From NCBI GenBank assembly GCA_027450045.1, contig DAIDKM010000008.1, forward strand, positions 1 through 57,650: DNA of 57,650 nt, written 5' to 3'. This DNA comes from Paludibacter sp. (GTDB lineage Bacteria; Bacteroidota; Bacteroidia; Bacteroidales; Paludibacteraceae). The position numbers and the translations under genes are program-made. This document shows, in pieces, positions 44,967 to 54,100 of the stretch (within the stretch, counting starts at the first letter, position 1; each line of letters opens with the position of its first letter). Below the pieces are notes generated by a model, which did not search any database, was not told the origin of the DNA, and saw only the letters and a program-made list of their open reading frames with translations.

Positions 44967-46625
44967 ATGAAAACAAAGCCCTATTTTTATGGAGTTTACA
45001 CATTGATTGCTTTTGTCTTTTTACTGCAGTCGTGTGTAAAAAATGACATTTCACTAAACAATGTCGATGGAACAATAGGCGTCAATGGTTCGTTGGTTTT
45101 TCCTATAGCCACATCGACCATCACCATCAGCCAATTTCTGAATAAACTAAATGCCACGAATCTTTCGCAGGATAACACGGGGACAATGTATCTTTATTAC
45201 AACCCTACAACACCATACAATTTTAACTTGAATGTCGGGGTACAAAATGTCCCTGTCACACAAAGTGTGGATTTTAATGGCTTTACAGGATCGGCATCAG
45301 CGGCAGTGATCAACAACCAATTAGCCACTTATGAAAATGTTGCGTTTGATTTAAAGCAATTGTCTTCTCAAAACATTACCGAGCTGGATAGCGTTGCCGT
45401 GAACAGCATGCAGCTCGTGCTGACACTCAACAGCAATATCAATTTTAATAACAACCAAGCCAGCATCACCATCACTCCCGATCCAACTGTTTTTGTTGGC
45501 ATTACTCCCGCATCGTATTCTAAGGTTGGTTATGCAAGTAGCTTAAACAATCAGCCCATTACTTTTACATTTTCTAAGTTCGTGGCCAAACCAAACAGTA
45601 ACGGGACATTTCCCATGAAAGTACTTCTACAAGAGTTGACGCCGGCAAATAACGTTACCATAACAAATAGCTCTTATTTTAACTACACTGTGACCTTGAA
45701 AAATGTGAACTTCAGCGCCATGTACGGACAATTTACTTTCAACGTTCCACCGCAAACCGGAACCATTGATTTGAGCTTTATGAACAATTTCATTCAGTCG
45801 AACAGCACGTTACCATTTATAAATCCACAAGTAAAATTGGTAATGAAAACCAATGCTCGTCTGCCTTTGAATTTTAAAGTCAACAGTATCAGCAGTTATG
45901 ATTCAAGTCATCCAAATAACACACTGTCGGCTACCTTTGATAACGGGTCGTTATCGAAAATTTCCCCTTTGTATAACATGCCGGCAAGAGTTGGCTCGTG
46001 GGGAACTAATACGCTAACATTTGACAAAAACAATGGACATATTGACAATCTGTTTACTTTACCGGGAATCAACACTGTGGCGTTCACTTTTTCAGGGTTT
46101 TCGCGTTCGGATACTATTGTAAGGAATCAATTTGTGACACAAAATGACACATTTCAAATATTGCCTTATGCTGTCATTCCCTTGTCGTTCAACCCGGGAG
46201 CAACTATTTACATGAGTGATACTGTCATGATTAACAACCAATCCTTTCACGATTTCCTGAATAAAACCAACGTGAATGAAATGGCTTTGTGGCTCATAGC
46301 AGACAATAATACCTCCGCACAAATTGGGTTATCCGCTTCGTTGCTAAACAGTAACCAGCAAACTGTTGGCACGCCGCAGAATGTAACACTAAAAGTCACA
46401 GCCAATGTGGATGCATCTGGTCACCCTGTACTTACCACCGGAACTCAAACTGATCAATATTTTAAACTATCCTTCAATTATAGTGACTTACAACAAGCAA
46501 GCTACCTATTGTTGAAGTATACATTACAAGGCAAAGATATGCAAACACCACTAACCGTGAATGCAGCTGATTTTGTAAAAGTGAAAGTTAGTGCATACGC
46601 AAATGGCATCTCGTTTAACCATTAA
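44967..46625 (+). CDS. Large lipoprotein of unknown function
   Basis: A 552-residue protein not assigned to a family. It has a lipoprotein signal peptide (lipobox LLQSC, Cys ~23). The mature part is Ser/Thr/Asn-rich and predicted almost wholly beta, with several similar segments (for example MQLVLTLNSNINF, VKLVMKTNARLPL and the late LKVTANVDASG). It is followed 43 bases later by a DUF5723 outer-membrane protein. The pair probably works at the outer membrane or cell surface. The few charged residues suggest an adhesin-like or barrel-associated fold, but this is inference. Confidence 0.75.
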   Translation: MKTKPYFYGVYTLIAFVFLLQSCVKNDISLNNVDGTIGVNGSLVFPIATSTITISQFLNKLNATNLSQDNTGTMYLYYNPTTPYNFNLNVGVQNVPVTQSVDFNGFTGSASAAVINNQLATYENVAFDLKQLSSQNITELDSVAVNSMQLVLTLNSNINFNNNQASITITPDPTVFVGITPASYSKVGYASSLNNQPITFTFSKFVAKPNSNGTFPMKVLLQELTPANNVTITNSSYFNYTVTLKNVNFSAMYGQFTFNVPPQTGTIDLSFMNNFIQSNSTLPFINPQVKLVMKTNARLPLNFKVNSISSYDSSHPNNTLSATFDNGSLSKISPLYNMPARVGSWGTNTLTFDKNNGHIDNLFTLPGINTVAFTFSGFSRSDTIVRNQFVTQNDTFQILPYAVIPLSFNPGATIYMSDTVMINNQSFHDFLNKTNVNEMALWLIADNNTSAQIGLSASLLNSNQQTVGTPQNVTLKVTANVDASGHPVLTTGTQTDQYFKLSFNYSDLQQASYLLLKYTLQGKDMQTPLTVNAADFVKVKVSAYANGISFNH

Positions 46626-46668
46626 GCCGAAAGAATCTATATCCTAAATCATCACATTCTGCTATGCT

Positions 46669-48144
46669 ATGAAATCTCTATTCCTGATTATTACAATAAT
46701 GGTTATCTGTGCATTAACAGGAAATTCTGTTTCAGCTCAGGTAAGTACGCTCTACTACATGGAGAATGTACCTTCACGCAATGATCTCAATCCGGCATTC
46801 ATTCCCACGCAAAGTTTCTACGTGAATCTGCCTATTATTTCCGGCATTTCATTTACCGCAGGAGATAATTCATTCACTTTGAATGATTTATTATTGCCAT
46901 ACAATGGAAAGACTATTACCGCTTTCCATCCAGACGCAAATCCGGACGCCTTTTTGAACTCACTCCAAAGCACCACAAACATGACATTTCAAAACCGCAT
47001 CAACATTTTTGGATTTGGGTTTAAGATCAAACAAAATTATTTTACATTCGGGATGAGCGAACGCACGAGCAGCAATGTCAACGTCCCGAAAGACTTGCTA
47101 TCACTTCTCCTGAAAGGCACTCCCGACACAATCAACACCAACCATTTTAACCTAAAAACATTAGGCATAAATGAGTCTGCATACTTAGAGACAGCATTCG
47201 GGTACGCCCGTCAAGTGACCGATCAATTAAGCGTTGGAGCAAAAGTGAAACTTCTTTTCGGACAAGCCCATGCTGATGCTTCATTTAGCCAATTTGATTT
47301 GAATGTCAATCGGCAAATAGTGCAACTTGTAGGAGATGGCACAGCACACATCACAACGCCTTTTGACATTCCGCAAAACAGTGACGGGTCGCCTGATTTT
47401 GCAAATGCCAACAAAAAAGGATGGGGAAAAATTGTAGGATTTGGCATGGGATTCGATTTGGGAATGAATTATGCTGTTCTCGACAATTTTCACATATCAG
47501 CAGCATTAACTAATCTTGGATTTATTCATTGGTATAAAAGCAGTTATCAAGCACAAATGATAAATAGCACTTCGTTTTCAGGAATGAATGTTACACTGAA
47601 TAGCAACAATACCAGTTTTAGCAAACAATTGGGAGACTCAATTAAAAGCGCTTTCACTTACGGTTCAAATGGAAATGGCTACACCACGTCGCTCGATGGT
47701 CGTTTACGATTGGGAGCCGAGTACAGCGTACTGAATGACAAAATGGCGTTCGGAATGCTGTGGCAAAATTCTTTCGGCGGCACATATCTGTATGATGAAT
47801 TAACGCTTTCGGCCAATTATCGTCCGGCTTATTGGTTAAACGCATCCTTGAGCTACTCTGTACTTAATGGCAGCTTCGGCACTATTGGATTAGGATTGAA
47901 TGCTATTGCCGGTCCGCTTAATTTCTTTTTGAGTAGTGACTATATTCCACTCTATTACACCAAGGACGGCTATCCATTCAAATCAAAATACATGAATTTC
48001 CAAGTTGGAATCGCTCTTACATTCGGGCACAAAAAAAAAGCTGAATTGGAAAAGTTGAAACAAATGCAACAGGAAAAACAAGACAAGAAGCAAAAAGATG
48101 AAGAACCACCTATGCCCGAAGAACAACAAATACTTGTGCAATAA
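46669..48144 (+). CDS. DUF5723 family outer-membrane protein
   Basis: A 491-residue barrel-type protein. The signal peptide ends near VSAQ (~24). STLYYMENVPSRNDLNPAF is a typical opening of the DUF5723/PorV-like group. Many glycine/aromatic strands follow (for example INIFGFGFKIKQNYFTFGMS). The barrel ends at about 447 (MNFQVGIALTFG), then comes a Lys/Glu/Gln-rich tail (~450-491) that would be periplasmic. Role unknown. It is co-transcribed with the upstream lipoprotein and closed by a terminator. Confidence 0.82.
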   Translation: MKSLFLIITIMVICALTGNSVSAQVSTLYYMENVPSRNDLNPAFIPTQSFYVNLPIISGISFTAGDNSFTLNDLLLPYNGKTITAFHPDANPDAFLNSLQSTTNMTFQNRINIFGFGFKIKQNYFTFGMSERTSSNVNVPKDLLSLLLKGTPDTINTNHFNLKTLGINESAYLETAFGYARQVTDQLSVGAKVKLLFGQAHADASFSQFDLNVNRQIVQLVGDGTAHITTPFDIPQNSDGSPDFANANKKGWGKIVGFGMGFDLGMNYAVLDNFHISAALTNLGFIHWYKSSYQAQMINSTSFSGMNVTLNSNNTSFSKQLGDSIKSAFTYGSNGNGYTTSLDGRLRLGAEYSVLNDKMAFGMLWQNSFGGTYLYDELTLSANYRPAYWLNASLSYSVLNGSFGTIGLGLNAIAGPLNFFLSSDYIPLYYTKDGYPFKSKYMNFQVGIALTFGHKKKAELEKLKQMQQEKQDKKQKDEEPPMPEEQQILVQ

Positions 48145-48156
48145 GCAACAATAAAA

Positions 48157-48188
48157 AAGAGTAGCCAAATTGACTACTCTTCTCTTTT
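48157..48188 (+). terminator. Terminator after the DUF5723 gene
   Basis: AAGAGTAG (48157-48164) and CTACTCTT (48174-48181) pair perfectly around a 9-base loop and are followed by CTCTTTTT. It lies 13 bases after the stop and 5 bases before the tRNA gene's 3' end on the other strand. Confidence 0.88.
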
Positions 48189-48192
48189 TGAT

Positions 48193-48268
48193 GGGTGGCA
48201 GATGGGATTTGAACCCACGACCAATGGAACCACAATCCACTACTCTAACCAACTGAGCTACAGCCACC
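48193..48268 (-). tRNA. tRNA-His (anticodon GTG)
   Basis: A 76-base cloverleaf on the minus strand. The 5' end GGTGGCT pairs with the 3' end GCCACCC, including the extra 5' G opposite C73 that marks tRNA-His. The D-loop region (GCTCAGTTGGTTAGAGT), anticodon loop TTGTGGT with GTG at 48231-48233, and T-loop GTTTGAATC are present. The 3' CCA is not encoded (the sequence continues ATC), so CCA must be added after transcription. Confidence 0.97.
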
Positions 48269-48368
48269 GTTTAATTACAGTGCAAAAGTACGATAAATAT
48301 TGGTATGGAGCAAACTTTTGCACAAAAAAATCCCGTACATTCACGTCAACAATTCAATTTCAGATAGC

Positions 48369-49061
48369 ATGCATTCATCATTTCAGATTTTACCTTCAAC
48401 TCCCGAAAAGCAACTTGCTTACATTAAAAAGAATATCTATCTGCATAAAAACGGCATTGTGTCCGAAAGTATGGAAGCCAAAGGCATCCACTATGGATTG
48501 AATTATGGCGTTTCAATCCCTGATCTTAAACAAATGGCCGACACGTTTCCACACGATGCAATATTGGGGCAACTGCTTTGGAATGAAAACATACGGGAGA
48601 CCAAACTTTTGGCAACGCTATTATATCCCACTGAAATGATGAATGAAGAAAAAGCAACGACTTGGTTGAAGGACATTCACAACATCGAATTAGCAGAACA
48701 AACAGCCAGAAACCTCTTCTCAAAATCACCCGACGCAGCTTCAATTGCAAACAATTGGTGCCAAGCGACAAATAGTTGGCAATGCAGTGTCGGTTTCATG
48801 ACGGCAGCTTACGGCATGACCACACTGTCACTCGACATTCGTTCTATTATTGATCAACAAATCTTTATCAGTTCAAAGCATGACACTTACGAAATTTATT
48901 GGGCAATTGCACTCTATCTGAAAAAACAAGGTGCCTGTAATCCGGCTTCAGCAAATGAGGTACTTGCTCGCATCATTCCTTTCAAAGACTCTTCGCTCAT
49001 GCACGAGAGATATATTTTTGAGGAAGTTTCCACAGAATTACAGTATCGTTTTGAAACATAA
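48369..49061 (+). CDS. AlkD-like DNA alkylation repair protein
   Basis: A 230-residue helical-repeat protein of the DNA alkylation repair (AlkC/AlkD HEAT) family, in the short Bacteroidota form. Visible blocks are GIHYGLNYGVSIPDLKQMA, LWNENIRETKLLATLL, LAEQTARNLFSK and HDTYEIYWAIALYLKKQG. Family members excise or bind alkylated bases; the catalytic Asp/Trp set of AlkD cannot be confirmed here. The ATG at 48369 is preferred to the more upstream one at 48300, which lies just after the tRNA. Confidence 0.82.
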   Translation: MHSSFQILPSTPEKQLAYIKKNIYLHKNGIVSESMEAKGIHYGLNYGVSIPDLKQMADTFPHDAILGQLLWNENIRETKLLATLLYPTEMMNEEKATTWLKDIHNIELAEQTARNLFSKSPDAASIANNWCQATNSWQCSVGFMTAAYGMTTLSLDIRSIIDQQIFISSKHDTYEIYWAIALYLKKQGACNPASANEVLARIIPFKDSSLMHERYIFEEVSTELQYRFET

Positions 49062-49149
49062 CCAAAAGAAGCTATCTTTATCGCGCTTTTGCACGTAATA
49101 AATTTATTCACGTCACTGGTTTTTACAACAACTTCAAATCTTCATCACA

Positions 49150-50169
49150 ATGAAAAAAAATTGGTTTTTGGGCATAACATCCCTCATGTTGCTTTTGCTT
49201 TCAGTCCATGTATCTGCACAAACATCCGCTGCAAACTACAAAATTATTCAGCGTATTTCATTACCCGGCACCGGCTTTTGGGATTATTTGTCGGTTGATG
49301 AACAGCACAACCGTCTGTTCGTTTCGCATGCAACCCAAGTCAGTGTGGTTGATCTGAAAACAAACCAACCGATTGCCGTTATTCCGAACACGCCGGGTGT
49401 GCATGGCGCCACGTTTGCATACGACCTCAACAAAGGATTTATTTCCGATGGCAGAGATTCTTCTGTTACGGTATTTAATCTCACCACCTTGAAAGAGATA
49501 GGGACAATAAAAGTTACAGGGAGAAATCCCGATGCTATTTTATATGATCCTTTTTCACATTGCGTGTTGACTTTCAACGGTGGCAGTTCCAATATCACGG
49601 TTATTGATGCCCGAAACGACAAAGTTGTTACAACCATTCCGCTATCAGGAAATCCTGAATTTGCTCAAACCGATGGCAAAGGATACATCTATGATAACAT
49701 TGAATCAAAAAGCACGGTGGTAAAAATCAATGCCAAAACATGGAAAATAGAAAAGGAATGGTCCATTGCTCCGGGCGAAGGACCATCGGGATTAGCCATA
49801 GATTTGGAACATCATCGCCTGTTTTCTGTTTGTAGAAATCAAAAGATGGTTGTCTCCGACGCCATTACCGGCAAAGTAATTACAACCCTTCCTATCGGCT
49901 CACGATGCGATGGCGTTGCTTACGATCCCATTCACAAACGCATTATTTCTTCCAATGGAGAAGGAAATATCACGGTGGTTCAGGAAGAAACACCCAACAC
50001 CTACCGAGTAGCAAGCACCATCCCTACCCAGATAGGCGCCCGCACCATTGCCGTTGATACCAAAACGGGGCGTTTGTATCTTTCGGTTGCCGAATTTGAA
50101 CCCGGCGAAGGACGACGTCCTATGAAACCCAATACATTCCAAGTACTTGTTGTTGACCCTATTCATTAA
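49150..50169 (+). CDS. Exported YncE-like beta-propeller protein
   Basis: A 339-residue protein with a signal peptide (MKKNWFLGITSLM..., cut near VSAQ, ~24), so periplasmic or secreted. The mature part is seven similar ~42-residue blade units of the YVTN/NHL type, with phrases such as SVTVFNLTTLKEIGTIKV, NITVIDARNDKVVTTIPL and MVVSDAITGKVITTLPI. Propellers of this kind bind ligands or partners, and many YncE relatives have no known activity. The last blade ends in FQVLVVDPIH. It is followed by a strong terminator. Confidence 0.88.
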   Translation: MKKNWFLGITSLMLLLLSVHVSAQTSAANYKIIQRISLPGTGFWDYLSVDEQHNRLFVSHATQVSVVDLKTNQPIAVIPNTPGVHGATFAYDLNKGFISDGRDSSVTVFNLTTLKEIGTIKVTGRNPDAILYDPFSHCVLTFNGGSSNITVIDARNDKVVTTIPLSGNPEFAQTDGKGYIYDNIESKSTVVKINAKTWKIEKEWSIAPGEGPSGLAIDLEHHRLFSVCRNQKMVVSDAITGKVITTLPIGSRCDGVAYDPIHKRIISSNGEGNITVVQEETPNTYRVASTIPTQIGARTIAVDTKTGRLYLSVAEFEPGEGRRPMKPNTFQVLVVDPIH

Positions 50170-50206
50170 AAGAACGACAACGAAGTAAAACGCATTTATT
50201 GATATA

Positions 50207-50243
50207 GCCTCAACGGAAAACACCTTTCCGCTGAGGCTTTCTT
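50207..50243 (+). terminator. Terminator after the beta-propeller gene
   Basis: GCCTCAACGGAAA (50207-50219) pairs with TTTCCGCTGAGGC (50225-50237) with one mismatch; TTTCTTCT follows. Confidence 0.85.
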
Positions 50244-50309
50244 CTGCTTTGGCGGGATCGAAAATGGAGTAATTTGACGTCAAAAGACAGCCGCGGATTG
50301 GCGAGAATG

Positions 50310-50473
50310 AATTGTTGATGAATTTTAGGCTGCTCCCATCGGCAGGAACCAATTGTTGATGAATGTTAGGCTGCCTCAGTTTGTGAGAACGAATTGTTGG
50401 TGAATTCTGAGTCGCTCCCGTCGGGAGGAAACAATTGTTGATGAATTCCGGGTTGCTACTTGTTTGCGACAGA
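50310..50473. repeat. Four tandem copies of a 41-bp repeat
   Basis: Units start at 50310, 50351, 50392 and 50433, all exactly 41 bases apart. Each begins AATTGTTGATGAAT (one G for A in unit 3) and then diverges. Units 1 and 3 share a GCTCCC-TCGG-AGGAA segment and units 2 and 4 share a TTTG-containing one, so the pattern alternates. The variable half often forms a small hairpin (CTCCCgtcgGGAG in unit 3; CTCAgtttgTGAG in unit 2). 41 is not a multiple of 3, so it is not coding. Confidence 0.85.
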
Positions 50474-50672
50474 GAATCTACGATAAATCACCAAATCAAT
50501 TTCCAACTTTAGCTTCTACCTATGTCATCAAACGAGTTTTAGCCAAACACAATCAACTTTTTGTAAAAAGATAATCGTCAATTTTAAGGGGGTATTCTAC
50601 ATTAAAATGATATGTTTTCATGATTAAGCCCGCAAAAAAGTAATGCATAAATAAAAAACACGTTACTTTTTG

Positions 50673-50702
50673 TTTGTACATAAAGAAAATTGAATACCTT
50701 TG
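50673..50702 (+). promoter_or_regulatory. Full promoter of amt
   Basis: TTTG (50673-50676), an 18-base spacer and TACCTTTG (50695-50702) followed by C. The ATG of amt is 33 bases further. It is the clearest plus-strand promoter in the window. Confidence 0.75.
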
Positions 50703-50734
50703 CAGCCACGATATAAAAAGAAAAGAATAACGGT

Positions 50735-51967
50735 ATGTTTGACACAGGACTCACTACATTTATGATTTTAGCCACCAGTTTGGTGATGCTAATGACACCC
50801 GGCCTTGCTTTTTTCTATGGTGGACTCGGATACAAAAAAAGTATCCTCAACATCATGATGCAAAGTTTCGTTTCGATGGGCGTGACCTCAGTTATATGGT
50901 TTGCATTTGGCTACTCCTTATGTTTTAGCGGTACAATGGCGCAAGGCAATGATTTCTTTGGTATTCTGGGCAATTTCGACAAAGTATTTTACAGAGGAAT
51001 CACTCCTTCCACGTTGTTTTCACCCGAAAAACGATTTCCCGAGTACTTGTTCATCGCCTATCAAATGATGTTCGCCATCATTACTCCCGCCTTAATCACG
51101 GGCGCTTTCATCAATCGGGTTTCGTTCAAAGCCTACATTTATTTCTTGATTTTCTGGCAAATCTTCGTCTATTATCCTTTTGTACACATGATATGGGGCG
51201 GCGGACTATTAGCCAACTGGGGCGTATTTGATTTTGCAGGCGGGATCACGGTGCATGCTACAGCCGGATTTGCGGCATTGGCTTCCGTTTATTTTGTAGG
51301 GAAACGACATCAGAAAACCGACCCGAACAACATTCCGTTAGTGGCAATCGGGACGGCATTACTTTGGTTTGGATGGTATGGATTTAATGCGGGAAGTGAA
51401 TTGGCTGTGAATGCCATCACCGTTTCCGCATTTGTCAATACCGACATGGCCGCTTCATTTGCCGCAGTCACCTGGCTCTTTTTAGAGTGGAACACCGGAA
51501 ATAAAAAACCCACTTTCATTGGTCTTATGACCGGATCAGTGGCCGGATTGGCGACTATTACTCCGGCAGCAGGTTATGTCTCTATTTCATCGGCGGCCAT
51601 GATTGGTATTATTGCAGCTATCGGATGTTTTCTTGCCGTACGGTTCAAAGAACGGAAAGGGTGGGACGATGCGCTTGACGTATGGGGAATCCACGGAATG
51701 GGAGGCGTCATCGGGACCCTTTGTCTGGGACTTTTTGCTTCTTCAACCATTAATCCCGCTATTCCAAACGGGCTTTTCTTCGGTGGCAATGGCATGTTAT
51801 TGTTCAAAGAAGCGGTTGCCCTCCTTCTTGCCATCAGTTATGCCTTTTTCTTTACCCTACTTATTTTTAAGGTCATCAACAAATTTATTCCTGTCAAAGT
51901 GTCGGTACTCGATCAGGAAATTGGGTTGGATATGTGTTCGCATGGGGAAACTGCCCGTCATCTATAA
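50735..51967 (+). CDS. amt: Ammonium transporter
   Basis: A 410-residue Amt/MEP channel with about eleven membrane helices. TPGLAFFYGGLGYKKSILN is the typical opening of Amt without a signal peptide. The twin pore histidines are in ITVHATAGFAALAS (~170) and VWGIHGMGGVIGTL (~320). The signature FNAGSELAVN is present near 220. No glnK/PII gene adjoins it. It converges on asnB with a shared terminator, a pairing that fits ammonia uptake and assimilation into Asn. Confidence 0.95.
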   Translation: MFDTGLTTFMILATSLVMLMTPGLAFFYGGLGYKKSILNIMMQSFVSMGVTSVIWFAFGYSLCFSGTMAQGNDFFGILGNFDKVFYRGITPSTLFSPEKRFPEYLFIAYQMMFAIITPALITGAFINRVSFKAYIYFLIFWQIFVYYPFVHMIWGGGLLANWGVFDFAGGITVHATAGFAALASVYFVGKRHQKTDPNNIPLVAIGTALLWFGWYGFNAGSELAVNAITVSAFVNTDMAASFAAVTWLFLEWNTGNKKPTFIGLMTGSVAGLATITPAAGYVSISSAAMIGIIAAIGCFLAVRFKERKGWDDALDVWGIHGMGGVIGTLCLGLFASSTINPAIPNGLFFGGNGMLLFKEAVALLLAISYAFFFTLLIFKVINKFIPVKVSVLDQEIGLDMCSHGETARHL

Positions 51968-51986
51968 AAGCTATCACAACATTATC

Positions 51987-52028
51987 CATAAAAAAACGCC
52001 CCGAAACAATTCGAGGCGTTTTTTATGG
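51987..52028. terminator. Shared bidirectional terminator amt / asnB
   Basis: A long near-perfect palindrome: CCATAAAAAAACGCC with CGAA inner arm, loop ACAA, and complement ending GGCGTTTTTTATGG. It gives T-runs on both strands. Confidence 0.93.
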
Positions 52029-52064
52029 ATGGACCAAACGGTTATTTCTAAACCGGCAGATCGT

Positions 52065-53750
52065 TCATTTAGCTGTATTATCGCTTTGATAAGCATCATT
52101 GTGCACCGAACGTACGGAGCGTCCTGATGGATCGGCATTGTTTTTGAAACTCTCATCCCACTCCAATGCAGCGGGAGTACTGCAAGCCACCGAAGGCACT
52201 GAAGGTACCGTAGCCGCGGCAGAATCGGACGGAAAATAATCGCTGAAGATGCTTCGATAGAGATATTCTTCTTTGCTCATCGGCGGGTTGATCGGAAAAC
52301 GATACTTGGCGTTTTTCAAATCCTGATCGCTCACCTTTTCTTCAGCACGTGCTTTGAGCGTGTCAATCCAGCTATACCCTACCCCATCCGAGAATTGTTC
52401 TTTTTGTCGCCAAACAACCGATTCGGGCAGATATTCTTCGAATGCTTTGCGCAAAATCCATTTCTCCATCTTACCGTTACCGGCCATTTTGTCTTTTGGA
52501 TTCAGGCGCATGGCCACATCCATAAACTCTTTGTCGAGAAATGGCACACGCCCCTCAACACCCCAGGCAGCCAACGATTTATTAGCACGCAAACAGTCGT
52601 ATAAATGGAGTTTATTGATTTTTCGTACCGTTTCCTCGTGAAAGGCTTGTGGGTTGGGCGCTTTATGGAAATAGAGATAACCACCGAAAATTTCGTCGGC
52701 GCCTTCGCCCGAAAGCACCATTTTTACCCCCATCGATTTAATGACACGCGCCATTAAATACATGGGCGTAGAGGCACGAACCGTCGTGACATCATACGTT
52801 TCAAGATGATAAATCACATCGCTGATAGCATCCAATCCCTCTTCAATCGTGAAATGAATCTCATGGTGAATGGAGCCGATATAATCAGCCACTTTGCGGG
52901 CAGCCACTAAGTCGGGCGAACCAACTAACCCCACAGCAAACGAATGTAGTTGCGGCCACCAAGCCTCATTCTCATTATCATTTTCAATACGTTTACCGGC
53001 ATATTTCTTTGCCACAGCCGAGATGATGGACGAATCCAACCCACCGGAAAGGAGCACGCCATAAGGCACATCCGACATGAGTTGACGATGAACGGCATCT
53101 TCGAGCGCTTTACGCAACACGTCAATGTCGGAAGCATTATTTTTCACGGCGTCATATTCCATCCAGTCACGCGCGTACCACGATTTAACTTCCCCATCAG
53201 GACTATAAAGATAGGTGCCCGGAAGAAATTCTTCAATCTTATTGCAATATCCTTCAAGCGCTTTCAGCTCGGAAGCTACATAAAAATTACCCGAAGCATC
53301 CCAGCCCATGTAGAGCGGAATAATGCCAATATGATCGCGACCAACCATATAAACATCTTTTGCTTTATCGTAAAGACAAAAAGCAAAAATACCACTCAAC
53401 TCTTCCATGAAATCAGGCCCTTTATCTTGATAAAGAGCTAAAATCACTTCGCAATCGGACTTTGTTAGAAACTCGTATTTCCCTTCGTAGCGCTTTCTTA
53501 TTTCAAGATGGTTATAAATTTCGCCATTTACGGCTAATATCAAATTCCCGTCTTTACTGTAAAGAGGTTGTTTGCCCGATTCCACATCGACAATGGAAAG
53601 GCGTTCGTGCGACAAGATAGCTTCGTCGCTGCAATAAATCCCGGACCAATCCGGGCCGCGATGACGAATCTTTTTAGACATCTTGAGCACCTGTGGTCGC
53701 ATTTCCTGCGACGGCACTTTTAAATCAAATACACCGACAAATCCACACAT
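52065..53750 (-). CDS. asnB: Glutamine-hydrolysing asparagine synthase B
   Basis: A 561-residue AsnB making Asn from Asp, ATP and Gln (or ammonia). The N-terminal glutaminase domain starts MCGFVGVFD with the catalytic Cys2 (after Met removal). The synthetase domain has the PP-loop GVLLSGGLDSSIISA (~233-247) and GEGADEIFGGYLYF. The C-terminal segment FPSDSAAATVPSVPSVACS is typical of this branch. Its minus-strand -7 box (TACATTTG) is at 53809-53816, giving a leader near 55 bases. Confidence 0.96.
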   Translation of the reverse strand: MCGFVGVFDLKVPSQEMRPQVLKMSKKIRHRGPDWSGIYCSDEAILSHERLSIVDVESGKQPLYSKDGNLILAVNGEIYNHLEIRKRYEGKYEFLTKSDCEVILALYQDKGPDFMEELSGIFAFCLYDKAKDVYMVGRDHIGIIPLYMGWDASGNFYVASELKALEGYCNKIEEFLPGTYLYSPDGEVKSWYARDWMEYDAVKNNASDIDVLRKALEDAVHRQLMSDVPYGVLLSGGLDSSIISAVAKKYAGKRIENDNENEAWWPQLHSFAVGLVGSPDLVAARKVADYIGSIHHEIHFTIEEGLDAISDVIYHLETYDVTTVRASTPMYLMARVIKSMGVKMVLSGEGADEIFGGYLYFHKAPNPQAFHEETVRKINKLHLYDCLRANKSLAAWGVEGRVPFLDKEFMDVAMRLNPKDKMAGNGKMEKWILRKAFEEYLPESVVWRQKEQFSDGVGYSWIDTLKARAEEKVSDQDLKNAKYRFPINPPMSKEEYLYRSIFSDYFPSDSAAATVPSVPSVACSTPAALEWDESFKNNADPSGRSVRSVHNDAYQSDNTAK

Positions 53751-53808
53751 ATTTCTTAGTTCTAATTATTTACTATCAAAAGTTCCAAACACGCAATAGA
53801 TAACGATG

Positions 53809-53816
53809 CAAATGTA
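53809..53816 (-). promoter_or_regulatory. -7 box of asnB (TACATTTG, minus)
   Basis: TACATTTG followed by C on the minus strand, about 58 bases upstream of the asnB start. No -33 box at 18-20 bases is seen. Confidence 0.45.
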
Positions 53817-54049
53817 ATCAAAATAGTCAATATACCATCATTATTGAATGAAAAAAAGATTTTATATTACATTTTGATCATACAATCATTGTTTTCTATT
53901 CATTTTGATAGTTGTCACTAAAATAAGATTCCTACTCTTTTCTGGTAGCAATCCATCAAAAAACATACTTTTTTCGACAATCACCCCGCTAAAAAAGCAT
54001 CCTCATTCTGATTTTTGAAAACATTTTGTCGAACACCCCTCTTTGAACG

Positions 54050-54078
54050 AAAAAAGCCCTGCAAGAATGCAAGGCTTT
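54050..54078 (-). terminator. Terminator of the MFS transporter gene
   Basis: On the minus strand AAAGCCTTGCA pairs with TGCAGGGCTTT (10 of 11), followed by a T-run. Confidence 0.88.
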
Positions 54079-54100
54079 GAAAAAGTAATATACAACTCGA

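Larger units (their letters stand above)
50244..50734. other. Long intergenic region with 41-bp repeats and the amt promoter
   Basis: No gene is supported. It contains the four 41-bp tandem repeats (50310-50473), a partly similar segment before them (~50271-50309), and the amt promoter (50673-50702). The stretch 50474-50670 is AT-rich without features I can name. Confidence 0.6.
53751..54100. other. Intergenic region asnB / MFS gene
   Basis: No gene is seen. It holds the asnB -7 box on the minus strand (53809-53816) and the terminator of the upstream MFS gene (54050-54078). Confidence 0.6.

Noticed and set aside
50310-50473. The 41-bp repeats as a small CRISPR array
   Set aside because: The conserved part is only ~14 bases and the 'spacers' are related to each other; no cas gene is near.
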